From CBDCPI01 sp965220245 (GTDB taxonomy: Bacteria > Chloroflexota > Dehalococcoidia > Lucifugimonadales > UBA3495): a stretch of 64,000 nt of DNA. The position numbers and the translations under genes were made by a program. The notes beneath the pieces are model-generated. The model ran no database searches and was not told the DNA's origin. It worked only from the letters and a program-made list of their open reading frames with translations. The stretch is taken from contig CBDCPI010000003.1 in the NCBI GenBank assembly GCA_965220245.1, positions 1 to 64,000 of the forward strand, given 5' to 3'. Shown here piece after piece: positions 40,423 through 48,153 of this stretch; the stretch's first letter is position 1, and every line of letters begins with the position of its first letter.

Positions 40423-41505
40423 GGCTTTGTTGCATGAATATTGGCAGCACATGAAATGTCCCAACACCCTTTGAATCGAGCTATGCTACTCGATAGCTAT
40501 CCGGCATTCCCAAGTGGGTCATCCGATTCAAAGCGGCACACTTTACCTTGGCTTCCACCTTCTGCTGCGGTAACTTCCTGGCCTGAAGATAGGAACCAAA
40601 GATGGTCTTGAACCGAAACATGGCAGTCTCGGCCAGGGAACGCCGATGATAGCCCGACTCTTGTTTCCACCGCTTACGTCCTACCTTCCGAATCCTTCTC
40701 AGGTTCTCGTCCCGCACCAGGGGCGGGGTGGCACAGTTCCCATGCTGCCAGATACGGGCATCCTTTCGAGGTGGAATTGCTACCCGCCTGACACCTCTGA
40801 CAGCGCAGCCCTCATATACCTTCCTTTTGTCGTAGGCCCCATCGCCACCCACCTGCTCCACTGACTCGGTGCTCTGGTCCAGAAGTTCGGGCACCGCTCC
40901 CGCATCGTCCAGGCTGGCCTCGCTCAGTACCACGGCCTGGATCTCCTGGGTTTCACTGTCCACGCTTAGATGGAGCTTCCTCCAGGTGCGCCGTTTGGTA
41001 TAGCCATGCTGACGCACCTTCCATTCTCCCTCCCCAAAGACTTTCAACCCGGTGCTGTCCAGTACCAGGTGCAAGGGCCCAGCAGCTTTCCTGAGCAAGG
41101 AAACCCCCAGGCGCTTGGCGCGCTTGCAGAGGGTGGTATAGTCCGGCACCGGCAAATCCCACTCCAGCAAGTGAAACACGGACCGGAGAAACCCTTCGGC
41201 AGCCCTCAGGGTCAAGTGGAAGACGCTGCGCACCATCAACAGACACTGGATTGCTCCATCGGAATACTGAAACTGCCCACCGCGCTTTCGGGGGCCGTCG
41301 GGCTTCCAGGCCCCAATATCCTCTTCGCTGGTCCATAGGGTTATTGAACCCCGCTGGACCAGGCTTTCGTTGTAGTCATGCCAGTTACGTATCCGATACT
41401 GGGATTTCCTGGTGGTGGTGCGTTTCTTGGGACGAGCTTTGGAGGCTTGCGGTGTTCGCTTCATGCCTCCAGCTTAACACTACCTCCCATTCATTCAACA
41501 AAGCC
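40423..41505 (-). mobile_element. IS5-family (IS903-like) insertion sequence with 9-bp target duplication
   Basis: The 1083-bp element ends in GGCTTTGTTGCATGAAT and, inverted, GGCTTTGTTGAATGAAT (16 of 17 match), the usual IS903-group terminus. It is bounded on both sides by the identical nonamer CGTAGACAC (40414-40422 and 41506-41514), the 9-bp target duplication of this group. The identity of the duplication and the intact transposase indicate a recent insertion. Confidence 0.95.
40481..41464 (-). CDS. IS5-family DDE transposase
   Basis: The 327-residue transposase shows the group N-terminus YRIRNWHDYNESLVQRGSITLW and catalytic Asp residues in LVLDSTGLKVFG and VGGDGAYDKRKVYE. The Glu is in YHRRSLAETAMFRFKTIFG (the Y-2-R-3-E-6-K signature). 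It is full length and uninterrupted, so probably active. It occupies most of the element on the minus strand, opposite to the disrupted gene. Confidence 0.95.
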   Translation of the reverse strand: MKRTPQASKARPKKRTTTRKSQYRIRNWHDYNESLVQRGSITLWTSEEDIGAWKPDGPRKRGGQFQYSDGAIQCLLMVRSVFHLTLRAAEGFLRSVFHLLEWDLPVPDYTTLCKRAKRLGVSLLRKAAGPLHLVLDSTGLKVFGEGEWKVRQHGYTKRRTWRKLHLSVDSETQEIQAVVLSEASLDDAGAVPELLDQSTESVEQVGGDGAYDKRKVYEGCAVRGVRRVAIPPRKDARIWQHGNCATPPLVRDENLRRIRKVGRKRWKQESGYHRRSLAETAMFRFKTIFGSYLQARKLPQQKVEAKVKCAALNRMTHLGMPDSYRVA

Positions 41506-41860
41506 CGTAGACACCATAAACGCGATTGGCCCAATTGCATTAAGCGCTATAAATGCAATTGGTCTTGTTGCGTTGAGCCCCATAAACGCCATTGGTCTTA
41601 TTGCGGTGGGCACTGTAAACACGGTTGGGCTTATTGCGGTCGGCGGCGGAAACTCTTTTGGTTTTATTGCGATAGGCGGTATGAGCGCGATTGGCTTCAT
41701 TGCCATCGGGAATACTGCCAGTGGTGTTTTCGCCCTGTCTTACTCCGGAAGAGGCAAAGCCATATATATGCTCTCGCCGGGCCGCCGGGATGCGAAAGCG
41801 GTGGACCTGTTTACCCGCTGGCTGCCCCAGTTTATGCGGGGAAGGGTTTCCCTCGGCTGA

Positions 41861-42639
41861 TTACACGGGTAACGTCCGGGGCAGGATGTACTCGTAGATG
41901 GCGTAGGCCAGCCCGTCTTCCTCCACCGGCGGCGCTACGAAATCGCAGACGGCCTTTATTTCCGCGGGGGCACCCCCATAGCGATGGCTAGCCCGCTGGC
42001 CCGCAGCAAGGGCAGATCGTTGAAGCTGTCGCCTACCGCCGCCATGTCGGCGATATTCACCCCCAAGGACCGGCCGTTCCGGGCGACGCCTGTGGCTTTG
42101 TCCACCCCCTGCGGGGTGAAGTCCACCGCCCATAGCCCGTTGTAGGGCAGCGAGGCCTTGACCACGTGTATCTCTTGGCGGGTTGCGTAGCGTTGCGCCA
42201 ACTCCTCCGCCGCATTGTAGGAAAGGTCTAGGGCGGAAACGCGGACGATGTTCCAGTCGGGGACTTGGGCCAACCGCCAGAATGTGCCCTGAGTGTGGGT
42301 AGCTACGAAAACCGTGCCGGTCTCGTGCAGCCGGGTAACGATCTCTTGGGAGAATTCCGGTCCCAAGTTGGCCGCCCACAGGTGTTTGCCGCTGACCGGG
42401 TCCATGATGGCCGCGCCGCCGTCGGAGACCTGGGGAGTGCTCAGGCCCAGTTGCCGGGCGTAGCGCACCACGTCGGCGGGTTCCCGGCCGGTGGCCAAGA
42501 ACACCGGCACGACCGCGGCCAATGCACCCACCGCCGCCGACACCTCCGGCGAGGTGCGCTCGTCGGGTCCGATGACGGTGCCGTCGAGGTCCAGCGCCGC
42601 CGCTAAGATAGCTGTTTCAATGTTGCCGGATGCACTCAT
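41861..42639 (-). pseudogene. Cof/HAD-IIB phosphatase with a G-run frameshift near the C-terminus
   Basis: From ATG 42639 the protein reads AALDLDGTVIGPDE (motif I), VFLATGREPADV (motif II), a Cof-type cap, a Lys in QGVDKATGVARNG and AAVGDSFNDLPLLR (motif IV). After GLAIAMG the frame ends early in VPPRK. The expected tail GAPAEIKAVCDFVAPPVEEDGLA continues in another frame to 41861. Five G instead of six at about 41971-41975 accounts for it. Members dephosphorylate sugar phosphates or related compounds. Only the last ~35 residues are affected, so activity may survive; a homopolymer assembly error is also plausible. Confidence 0.85.
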
Positions 42640-42729
42640 GTAATCAGCCCAAAAAGTATTTGGCCAAAAAATTAGAGAGGGAGACGGGTCCCTCTCTATA
42701 GTAGTCCCTTTCGTTTTGGGTCGAGGCGA

Positions 42730-43185
42730 TTAGTCGAACACCAGCGCGGTGTTCTGGCGTCCGGGACGGCGCATCTCGGCCAAGCCCTCTTCGGCGGTGT
42801 CGAACGTGTTGCAGAACAGCTCGATCCCGTTGCCGTCGGGGTCTTTGATGTAGATGCTCTTGGTCATGCTGTGGTCGACGGTCCGCAACTCGCTGACCTC
42901 GTAGTATTCCTGGAGCCGGTGGTAATAGTCCTTCAACTCTTCGAAGTCTTCCACCTGGATGGCCATGTGGTTCAGGCCGAGACCGCCCTCGGTAACCGGC
43001 TGGGCGTCTTCCTTGGCTTGGAACAGGGCTAGGTCGTGATGGACCCTGCCGCAGGTCAGGAACATACCGAATCCCGGGCGCTCCAGCGCGACCTCGAAGC
43101 CCAACACGTCGGTATAGAACTTGGTGGCGGCCTCGACGTCCTTAACGTTCAGAACCAAATGTCCAATCCTCTTCGGCTTTGCCAT
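42730..43185 (-). CDS. VOC-family protein, catechol 2,3-dioxygenase/fosfomycin-resistance-like fold
   Basis: The 151-residue protein has metal-ligand positions HLVLNVKD (His near 9), LNHMAIQVED (His) and DGNGIELFCNT (Glu), giving the HHE set of glyoxalase-fold enzymes. Its length and the YIKDPDGNGIE motif resemble single-domain extradiol dioxygenase-like proteins. ATG 43185 follows AGGAGGAG, one of the best ribosome sites in the window. Substrate unknown. Confidence 0.9.
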   Translation of the reverse strand: MAKPKRIGHLVLNVKDVEAATKFYTDVLGFEVALERPGFGMFLTCGRVHHDLALFQAKEDAQPVTEGGLGLNHMAIQVEDFEELKDYYHRLQEYYEVSELRTVDHSMTKSIYIKDPDGNGIELFCNTFDTAEEGLAEMRRPGRQNTALVFD

Positions 43186-43315
43186 TTTCTCCTCCTAGCT
43201 GGCGCTTGTTAGAGACTGCCTGTACATGAAGGATACTATACGTTGGCAGGCCAAATTTTTCAACGCGGAGATGCGCATTGTCTTATGCTAGGCGTTTGGG
43301 CGTCCACCTAGGGAA

Positions 43316-43639
43316 TCACCCTTCCGAATCCAGGTCGCCAACGCCGGCCAGTTCAACCGTTGGACGGTCGGGGAATTCTGCCACGAGCCGCAGCTTCCCG
43401 CCCATTTCCTCAAAGTAGCCGCGCAGGGCAGCCAGCAGCAAGTCGGAACGGTCTTCGATTTGGGATACATCCTCCCGGTTGATTCCCAGTTTCTTGGCCA
43501 AGTAGGTTTGGGTCTTGTGCTTGGCCTTGCGCAAGTCCTGCCACGTCCATTCCTCAGCAATCAATACCTTCGCCCGCTCTTCTATCTTCCTGCGCTCCTC
43601 CTCGGGCAGCCGTGCCATCATCTCCGATAGCGTCGTCAT
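43316..43639 (-). CDS. HigA-like Xre antitoxin
   Basis: The 107-residue protein has a helix-turn-helix at residues about 36-75 (QDLRKAKHKTQTYLAKKLGINREDVSQIEDRSDLLLAALRGY), preceded by an N-terminal helical MARLPEEERRKIEERA segment. Its ATG overlaps the stop of the toxin gene by one base (TAATG), giving coupled toxin-first expression as in many HigBA/RelE-Xre pairs. It should bind the toxin and repress the operon. Confidence 0.88.
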   Translation of the reverse strand: MTTLSEMMARLPEEERRKIEERAKVLIAEEWTWQDLRKAKHKTQTYLAKKLGINREDVSQIEDRSDLLLAALRGYFEEMGGKLRLVAEFPDRPTVELAGVGDLDSEG

Positions 43640-44007
43640 TACGATCTCCTTCTTTCATCTCGCAACCGGGCCAAGTGCTTGTCGAACCGGTCGTCCGCCT
43701 TTCTTATCAATTCCCGGTAAAACCGCCTTTCGTTGCCTCCCGACTTGTCGCCAGCCACAAGCAGGAAGGCTTGGCGGTTAGGATCGAAGGCAAAGGCAAC
43801 TCGCCACACCCCGTTATCCGCGTTAAAGCGAAGCTCCTTCATGTTGGCGTGGCGCGACCCGTTCAATGTATCCACTCGCGGGCGGCCCAACGCCGGGCCG
43901 AACTCCTGCAAGATATTCGCTTGCACCGCAAGCTCACGCCGTACTCCGACGGGCAACGCATCGAACTCCAATTCAAAGGCCGGATCGAATCGGACATCCC
44001 AAGGCAT
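43639..44007 (-). CDS. HigB/RelE-superfamily toxin (Gp49-like)
   Basis: The 122-residue protein matches the phage-derived Gp49/HigB toxins: WDVRFDPAFELEFDALP, VNTLNGSRH-like VDTLNGSRHANMKELRF, NGVWRVAFAFDPNRQAFLLVAGDKSG and ERRFYRELIRKADDRF. These are ribosome-dependent mRNA interferases or growth inhibitors. ATG 44007 is used; the TTG immediately upstream is open too. It is followed by its HigA-like partner. Confidence 0.88.
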   Translation of the reverse strand: MPWDVRFDPAFELEFDALPVGVRRELAVQANILQEFGPALGRPRVDTLNGSRHANMKELRFNADNGVWRVAFAFDPNRQAFLLVAGDKSGGNERRFYRELIRKADDRFDKHLARLRDERRRS

Positions 44008-44176
44008 CAAATGATTGTGAACCGAACCATATTATGACGTCAACTGCATATCATCTCTCCATCATCAGCGTCAATTTGATTGCCTCCGCTATGACTGCGG
44101 TTGTAACCAGCCGTTTGATGTCGCACAATGCAGCGTACTGGATTGTACCGACACTAAAACTTTGAGGAGATTTGCC

Positions 44177-45277
44177 ATGAAAGGCCGTGTAGTTGAGTGC
44201 CGAGAGTACGGCAAGCCCTTTGTGATTGCGGAGTACGATGTACCCGAGCCGGCGCCCGGCGCGGTGTTGCTGCGCATGACCCAAGCAGGCATTTGCGGCT
44301 CCGACCTGCATGTGTGGCGCGGCGATCAAGTTAACGTCCCGCTGCCGCCGTCGGGCCGGGCCATGGGCCACGAGGGCACCGGCGTGGTCGAGATTCTTGG
44401 CGACGGCGTTACCGCCGACTCGGCGGGCGCGCCCATCGAGACCGGCGACCGGGTGGTCTATGCCGCCGTCTTTCCTTGCTACCACTGCCACCAATGCCTC
44501 AAGGGCAACACCAACTGGTGCATGAACCGGAACTATCCCGCAGCCGGGGTATGGCCCTATTTCACTTCCACCTACGCCGATTACCTTTACCTGCCGCCGC
44601 GGCACCCCTTCTTCCGCGTGCCCGACGAGCTTTCCGACGACCTGCTGGGCCCGGTCAACTGTGCTATGGGCACGGTGACCACCGGCCTGCTGCGGGCGGG
44701 CGCCGGCGAGGGCGATTACGTGGTAATCCAGGGCGCCGGCGGCTTGGGCGTGCACGCCACTGCCATGGCCAAGGAGATGGGGGCCGACCGCGTAATCGTG
44801 CTGGACCGGCTGGAAAACCGCCTGGAACTGGCCGAGGCTTTCGGCGCTGACCACACTATCAACATCGAAGAGTTCAACACCCCCGAGACCCGGGTGGGAC
44901 GGGTCAAGGAACTCACCGACGGCCGGGGCGCGGACGTGGTGATGGAGTTGGTGGGCCGGGCCGAGCTACTGGCCGAGGGCATCGACATGCTCAGCAACGG
45001 CGGTACGTTCATCGAGATTGGCGACATCGTCCGGGGCCGCGAGGTGTCCATCGACCCATCGAAGCTGCTGCAAGGCAAGAACATCATGGGCTCCCTGATG
45101 TACCGGGCCGAGCTGCTGCCCCGGCTGCTCAACTTCTTGGTTCGCAACCGGGAGCGGTTACCCTTCGAAAGAATCGTCTCGCACAAGTTCCCCTTGGAGC
45201 AGGTCAACGAAGCCTTCCCCCAAGCCGAGTGGGACCAACGCCAGCCGGAGATAACGCGAGCCATGCTGGTGCCGTAG
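44177..45277 (+). CDS. Zinc-dependent medium-chain alcohol dehydrogenase
   Basis: The 366-residue MDR enzyme oxidises an alcohol or polyol with NAD(P). The catalytic zinc site appears as AGICGSDLHVWRG (Cys) and GHEGTG (His, Glu); the structural zinc site as YHCHQCLKGNTNWC. The Rossmann glycine motif GAGGLGVHATAMAKEMGADRV lies near residue 186. ATG 44177 follows GAGGAG by 8 nt; the track-like longer start at 44162 includes that ribosome site. It stands between two toxin-antitoxin loci. Confidence 0.92.
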   Translation: MKGRVVECREYGKPFVIAEYDVPEPAPGAVLLRMTQAGICGSDLHVWRGDQVNVPLPPSGRAMGHEGTGVVEILGDGVTADSAGAPIETGDRVVYAAVFPCYHCHQCLKGNTNWCMNRNYPAAGVWPYFTSTYADYLYLPPRHPFFRVPDELSDDLLGPVNCAMGTVTTGLLRAGAGEGDYVVIQGAGGLGVHATAMAKEMGADRVIVLDRLENRLELAEAFGADHTINIEEFNTPETRVGRVKELTDGRGADVVMELVGRAELLAEGIDMLSNGGTFIEIGDIVRGREVSIDPSKLLQGKNIMGSLMYRAELLPRLLNFLVRNRERLPFERIVSHKFPLEQVNEAFPQAEWDQRQPEITRAMLVP

Positions 45278-45322
45278 GGGAACAGGCTAGGGCCGAAATG
45301 CTATGATTATCTCGCGGGGCAA

Positions 45323-45604
45323 ATGATCCAGGGCTTCCGGGACCGAGCAACACAGCGGCTGTTCCTAAGTGGAGAGACTAGGCGATTTCAGGGAATAACC
45401 AAGCAAGCGGCCTATCGACTTGGTTTGCTGGACAGGGCAGGTTCGCTGGAGGAATTGCGAGCAATACCGGGCAACCGGTTGGAATCGCTGTCAGGCGGTC
45501 GCGCCGGTCAGTACAGCATAGGGGTCAACCGGCAGTGGAGAATCTGCTTTCGTTGGGGGAACGATGGGCCTTAGGACGTTGAAATCGTGGATTACCACGG
45601 CTGA
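45323..45604 (+). pseudogene. HigB toxin with a premature amber codon
   Basis: Family sequence runs from MIQGFRDRATQRLF through AIPGNRLESLSGGRAGQYSIGVNRQWRICFRW to GNDGP, then TAG at 45572-45574. In frame beyond the stop, DVEIVDYHG continues the canonical HigB C-terminus to TGA at 45602-45604, 10 nt before the HigA start. The read product would be 83 residues instead of 93. The lost strand includes the conserved VEIVDYH. A point mutation that disarmed the toxin is the simplest reading; assembly error is possible. Confidence 0.85.
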
Positions 45605-45614
45605 AGGGATAGAG

Positions 45615-45962
45615 ATGTCCGAGAGCAACCGGCGATTCAAGAACGGTATGCCTCCTGTGCATCCCGGTGAAATACTGGTGGATGAGATCGTGGAGTTAGA
45701 CATGAGCCCCAGCGAGTTCGCTAAAGCGCTGGCAGCACCAGTATGCCGGGTCAAGGCCATCCTACAGTGCGACGAAGGTATTGACGCAGAAATGGCCCTG
45801 CGCCTGTCACGGTATTTCAGCACGACAGCAGAGCTTTGGATGAACCTGCAGAAGACTTACGACCTGAAGGTTGCGGAGGCCAATGTGGGCGAGGAGATAA
45901 TCAAGCAGGTCAAGCCCCGGGAGGACCTGCCGATGCTCACGGAGGAAAGGAAGGACTTGTAG
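45615..45962 (+). CDS. higA: HigA antitoxin
   Basis: The 115-residue Xre-type antitoxin begins NGMPPVHPGEILVDEIVELDMSPSEFAKALAAP, with helix-turn-helix near residues 28-65 and the family-typical DAEMALRLSRYFSTTAELWMNLQKTYDL. It follows the higB reading by 10 nt and would neutralise HigB and repress the operon. AAGGGATAGAG precedes ATG 45615. It remains intact although its toxin is truncated. Confidence 0.92.
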   Translation: MSESNRRFKNGMPPVHPGEILVDEIVELDMSPSEFAKALAAPVCRVKAILQCDEGIDAEMALRLSRYFSTTAELWMNLQKTYDLKVAEANVGEEIIKQVKPREDLPMLTEERKDL

Positions 45963-45990
45963 CCGCTGGCCGCGGGCGGCTATGGTCAAT

Positions 45991-46022
45991 AGACCGGCCC
46001 CGGCGTCACCCGGGGCCGGTCT
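45991..46022. terminator. Hairpin after higA
   Basis: AGACCGGCCCCGG pairs perfectly with its inverse at 46010-46022 across a 6-nt loop. ATTCT follows. It would end the higBA transcript. Confidence 0.75.
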
Positions 46023-46034
46023 ATTCTGCTATTG

Positions 46035-46403
46035 ATGATGGTGGCGATTCGGGACGTCACATCCACCGACCAAACCGGCGTTGAGAAAGAAGACTCAATA
46101 TCAGTAAATCGGGCGACAGACCGGGCAGATCGAAGAGAGAAATTCGACTTCAAAATGATAGATATATCAGTCGGTGAAGATTTGCAGTTCGTCAATGACC
46201 CAGCCAGAGTTTGTAAGGTCACAAGTCAGAAGCCTCCCAGGGTGGAACTTGACGGCGTTGAAATGTCTTTGTCTGCCGCCGCCGTGAAAGTAAAGGGTTC
46301 CCGTTGGAGTTTGCAGGGTTCACTATATTGGAAGTACGAAGATGAAACATTGCAAGAGCGCCGAGAGCGAATAGAACACGAGGAACTTGCCGACGACGAA
46401 TAG
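46035..46403 (+). CDS. Hypothetical protein (122 aa)
   Basis: Not assigned to a named family. The C-terminal half (SVGEDLQFVNDPARVCKVTSQKPPRVELDGVEMSLSAAAVKVKG, then YWKYEDETLQERRER) has the look of a small beta-rich domain found at the ends of some DUF4357/restriction-associated proteins, but I cannot confirm that. The N-terminal third is charged and poorly conserved-looking. Several starts (TTG 46032, ATG 46035, 46038) lie in a row without a clear ribosome site. GC is lower than the surroundings, suggesting an accessory or truncated gene. Confidence 0.5.
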   Translation: MMVAIRDVTSTDQTGVEKEDSISVNRATDRADRREKFDFKMIDISVGEDLQFVNDPARVCKVTSQKPPRVELDGVEMSLSAAAVKVKGSRWSLQGSLYWKYEDETLQERRERIEHEELADDE

Positions 46404-46411
46404 TCAGCGGG

Positions 46412-46623
46412 TCATTCTTCGTCCAGAATCGACTGCAATATCTCCGGTGTCAAGCCCCGGCGTTGCGCGTTTCAGCTGATTTCCAGCATGATTTCTTGGA
46501 CTCTATCGCATCGCGCAGACGCAAGTTGATAATCAAATCCGGCTTGCGGCGCTCATCATCTGAAGCCGAACGGTACATGTTGGCCAAATTGGAATCGACC
46601 GACATGGTTATCTGCTCTGACAT
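46412..46623 (-). pseudogene. Degenerate small antitoxin-like gene
   Basis: From ATG 46623 the minus strand reads MSEQITMSVDSNLANMYRSASDDERRK and LRLRDAIESKKS, then goes out of frame. A second frame gives MLEIS, TGA, NAQRRGLTPEILQSILDEE and a stop at 46412, which is a typical antitoxin tail. One frameshift and one CGA-to-TGA-type nonsense change separate the two halves. No toxin gene lies next to it. Confidence 0.6.
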
Positions 46624-46772
46624 TTCTTGTCCTATCGTGGGATTCGGTTGGCATTGCCGGGGGCTGTCTTTACAGTTCCCTATGCAGCCCGGCTTCCATC
46701 ATTCGCGCCCTGAATTGTGCTGACTGTGGTAATATGAGTTTGAATATAGTCCGTGAGAGGTAACAAGACAAC

Positions 46773-47843
46773 ATGAAATTTGGCCTAATGTATGAAATTC
46801 AGATTCCCGAGCCCCATTACCCCGGCGTCGAGGCGGAGCGGTACAAGCAGGTGTTGGCGCAAGTGGACTTGGCCGACGAGGTCGGCTTTGACTACTTCTG
46901 GACTGTGGAGCACCACTTCCTGCGGGAGTTTTCCCACTGCTCCGCTCCGGAGGTACTCTACGGCGCCATTTCCCAGCGGACCAAGCGCATCCGCATCGGC
47001 CACGCCGTGGCCCTGCTGCCCAGCCAGTACAACCACCCGGTGCGCGTGGCGGAGCGGGCGGCGGTGCTGGACATTCTCAGCGACGGGCGCATGGACCTGG
47101 GCACCGGACGGTCCACTACCTTAATCGAGATGGACGGTTTCGAGGTGGACCCGGAGCAGACCAAGGCCCAGTGGAATGAGGCCATCGGCATGATCCCCAA
47201 GATGTGGACCGAAGACCCCTTCTCTCACCAAGGAGAGTTCTTCAACATCCCGGAGAGGTCGGTCATCCCCAAGCCGGTACAGCAGCCGCACCCTCCGATG
47301 TGGGTCGCGTGCAGCCAGCCCGACTCCTTCCGTCAAGCCGGCGAAATGGGCCTGGGCGTGCTCTGCTTCAACCTGGGTGGCTACGCTCAGATGGAGGAGC
47401 GGGTCGCCGCCTACCGTGAGGCGGTGCAGCAAGCCAACCCGGTGGGCTCCTTTGTGAACAACCAAGTGGCCGCCCTCTGCATCGTGCACTGTAACGAGGA
47501 TGGCGATGAAGCCCGCCGCGTCGGCGGGCCCGAGGGCGCTTGGTTCGTGGGGCAAGCCGAGAACCTCTACGCGCCGTGGACCGGGCGCCAAGTGCCCGAC
47601 TCCTATAAGTACTCGGTCAATGCCATTCAGGAAGAGCGGGCCGACAAGACGGCCGAGGACCACCTGGCCTCCGGCGCCTTCGCCATGGGCACCCCCGATG
47701 AGGTTATCAATGTGATGAAAAAGTACCAGGAGGCCGGGGTGGACCAAGTGCTGTGCTTCGTGCAGCCGGGCCGGTTGGAGCACACCCGTATCATGGAGTC
47801 CATCAAGTTGATGGGCCGTCACGTGATACCTTACTTCAAGTAA
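46773..47843 (+). CDS. LLM-class flavin-dependent oxidoreductase
   Basis: The 356-residue TIM-barrel protein is bacterial luciferase-like: MKFGLMYEIQIPEPHYPG, ADEVGFDYFWTVEHHFLREFSHCSAPEV, RIRIGHAVALLPSQYNHPVRVAERAAVLDILSDGRMDLGTGRS, and a C-terminal AFAMGTPDEVINVMKKYQEAGVDQVLCFVQPG. Enzymes of this class use FMNH2 or reduced F420 for oxygenation or hydride transfer. npdG at 54922 shows F420 chemistry is present, so either cofactor is possible. A terminator follows at 47874. Confidence 0.92.
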   Translation: MKFGLMYEIQIPEPHYPGVEAERYKQVLAQVDLADEVGFDYFWTVEHHFLREFSHCSAPEVLYGAISQRTKRIRIGHAVALLPSQYNHPVRVAERAAVLDILSDGRMDLGTGRSTTLIEMDGFEVDPEQTKAQWNEAIGMIPKMWTEDPFSHQGEFFNIPERSVIPKPVQQPHPPMWVACSQPDSFRQAGEMGLGVLCFNLGGYAQMEERVAAYREAVQQANPVGSFVNNQVAALCIVHCNEDGDEARRVGGPEGAWFVGQAENLYAPWTGRQVPDSYKYSVNAIQEERADKTAEDHLASGAFAMGTPDEVINVMKKYQEAGVDQVLCFVQPGRLEHTRIMESIKLMGRHVIPYFK

Positions 47844-47873
47844 GACCCTCCGGTTCACCGAACCGATATAGAG

Positions 47874-47906
47874 AGCCCCCTTCTGTTTATAAGGAAGGGG
47901 GCTTTT
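47874..47906 (+). terminator. Intrinsic terminator of the LLM oxidoreductase gene
   Basis: AGCCCCCTTC, 10-nt loop, GAAGGGGGCT followed by TTT. A complete rho-independent signal 30 bp past the stop. Confidence 0.85.
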
Positions 47907-47968
47907 CGGTTTCCTATAGATGTCGGCGGTAATCGACGGTGGTTCAGGACGAGCCGTCGATTAACCCG

Positions 47969-48112
47969 TTAGTCGGAAGAGGGCAGCTTTCGCGGCTCTT
48001 GAAGCTCCATCTCTACCTCGCAGCAGTTGATAACCCCTTCGCCGCTCTTGGTGCACAAAACGCTGCTGCCGCACTCGGGGCAGGTATACCGCTTGCCTAG
48101 CTGGTTAGCCAT
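47969..48112 (-). CDS. Desulforedoxin-like mini-protein, copy 1 (47 aa)
   Basis: The 47-residue product MANQLGKRYTCPECGSSVLC..., with INCCEVEM further on, carries the CxxC...CC ligand set of desulforedoxin, the 36-residue rubredoxin-type Fe(Cys)4 protein that also forms the N-terminus of desulfoferrodoxins. It has one extra Cys (VLC) and a longer acidic tail than the classical protein. It would carry electrons or bind iron or zinc in the cytoplasm. It lies 41 bp downstream of its paralogue on the same strand. Confidence 0.75.
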   Translation of the reverse strand: MANQLGKRYTCPECGSSVLCTKSGEGVINCCEVEMELQEPRKLPSSD

Positions 48113-48153
48113 ACTTCGACTCCGTTACCCTCCGCTCGGAACAAGCGGGACTA

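Larger units (their letters stand above)
40397..41860 (+). pseudogene. Undecapeptide-repeat gene split by an IS5-family element
   Basis: Deleting the IS with one copy of its 9-bp duplication joins 40397-40422 to 41515-41860 in frame. The restored 123-residue protein starts MSEIFSVDT, after a good GGGAGCGGAG site. It then carries six tandem 11-residue repeats (33 bp each, 41516-41713) of the form I-N-A-I-G-L-I-A-V-G-x, and ends with SYSGRGKAIYMLSPGRRDA and a helical tail. The regular hydrophobic pattern with Gly suggests a beta-solenoid or membrane-associated fold; I know no name for the family. As it stands the gene is interrupted after codon 8. Confidence 0.8.

Noticed and set aside
41516..41713. 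Regular 33-bp repeats that could suggest a CRISPR array
   Set aside because: There are no unique spacers; the repeats are contiguous, diverge at codon third positions and encode an 11-residue protein repeat.
41378..41860. ORF starting at 41378 as an independent gene
   Set aside because: Its first ~45 codons lie inside the IS5 element; the gene's true 5' end is on the other side of the IS at 40397.
45572..45574. TAG in higB read as pyrrolysine or programmed readthrough
   Set aside because: No sign of a suppressor system, and a simple nonsense mutation or sequencing error explains it.
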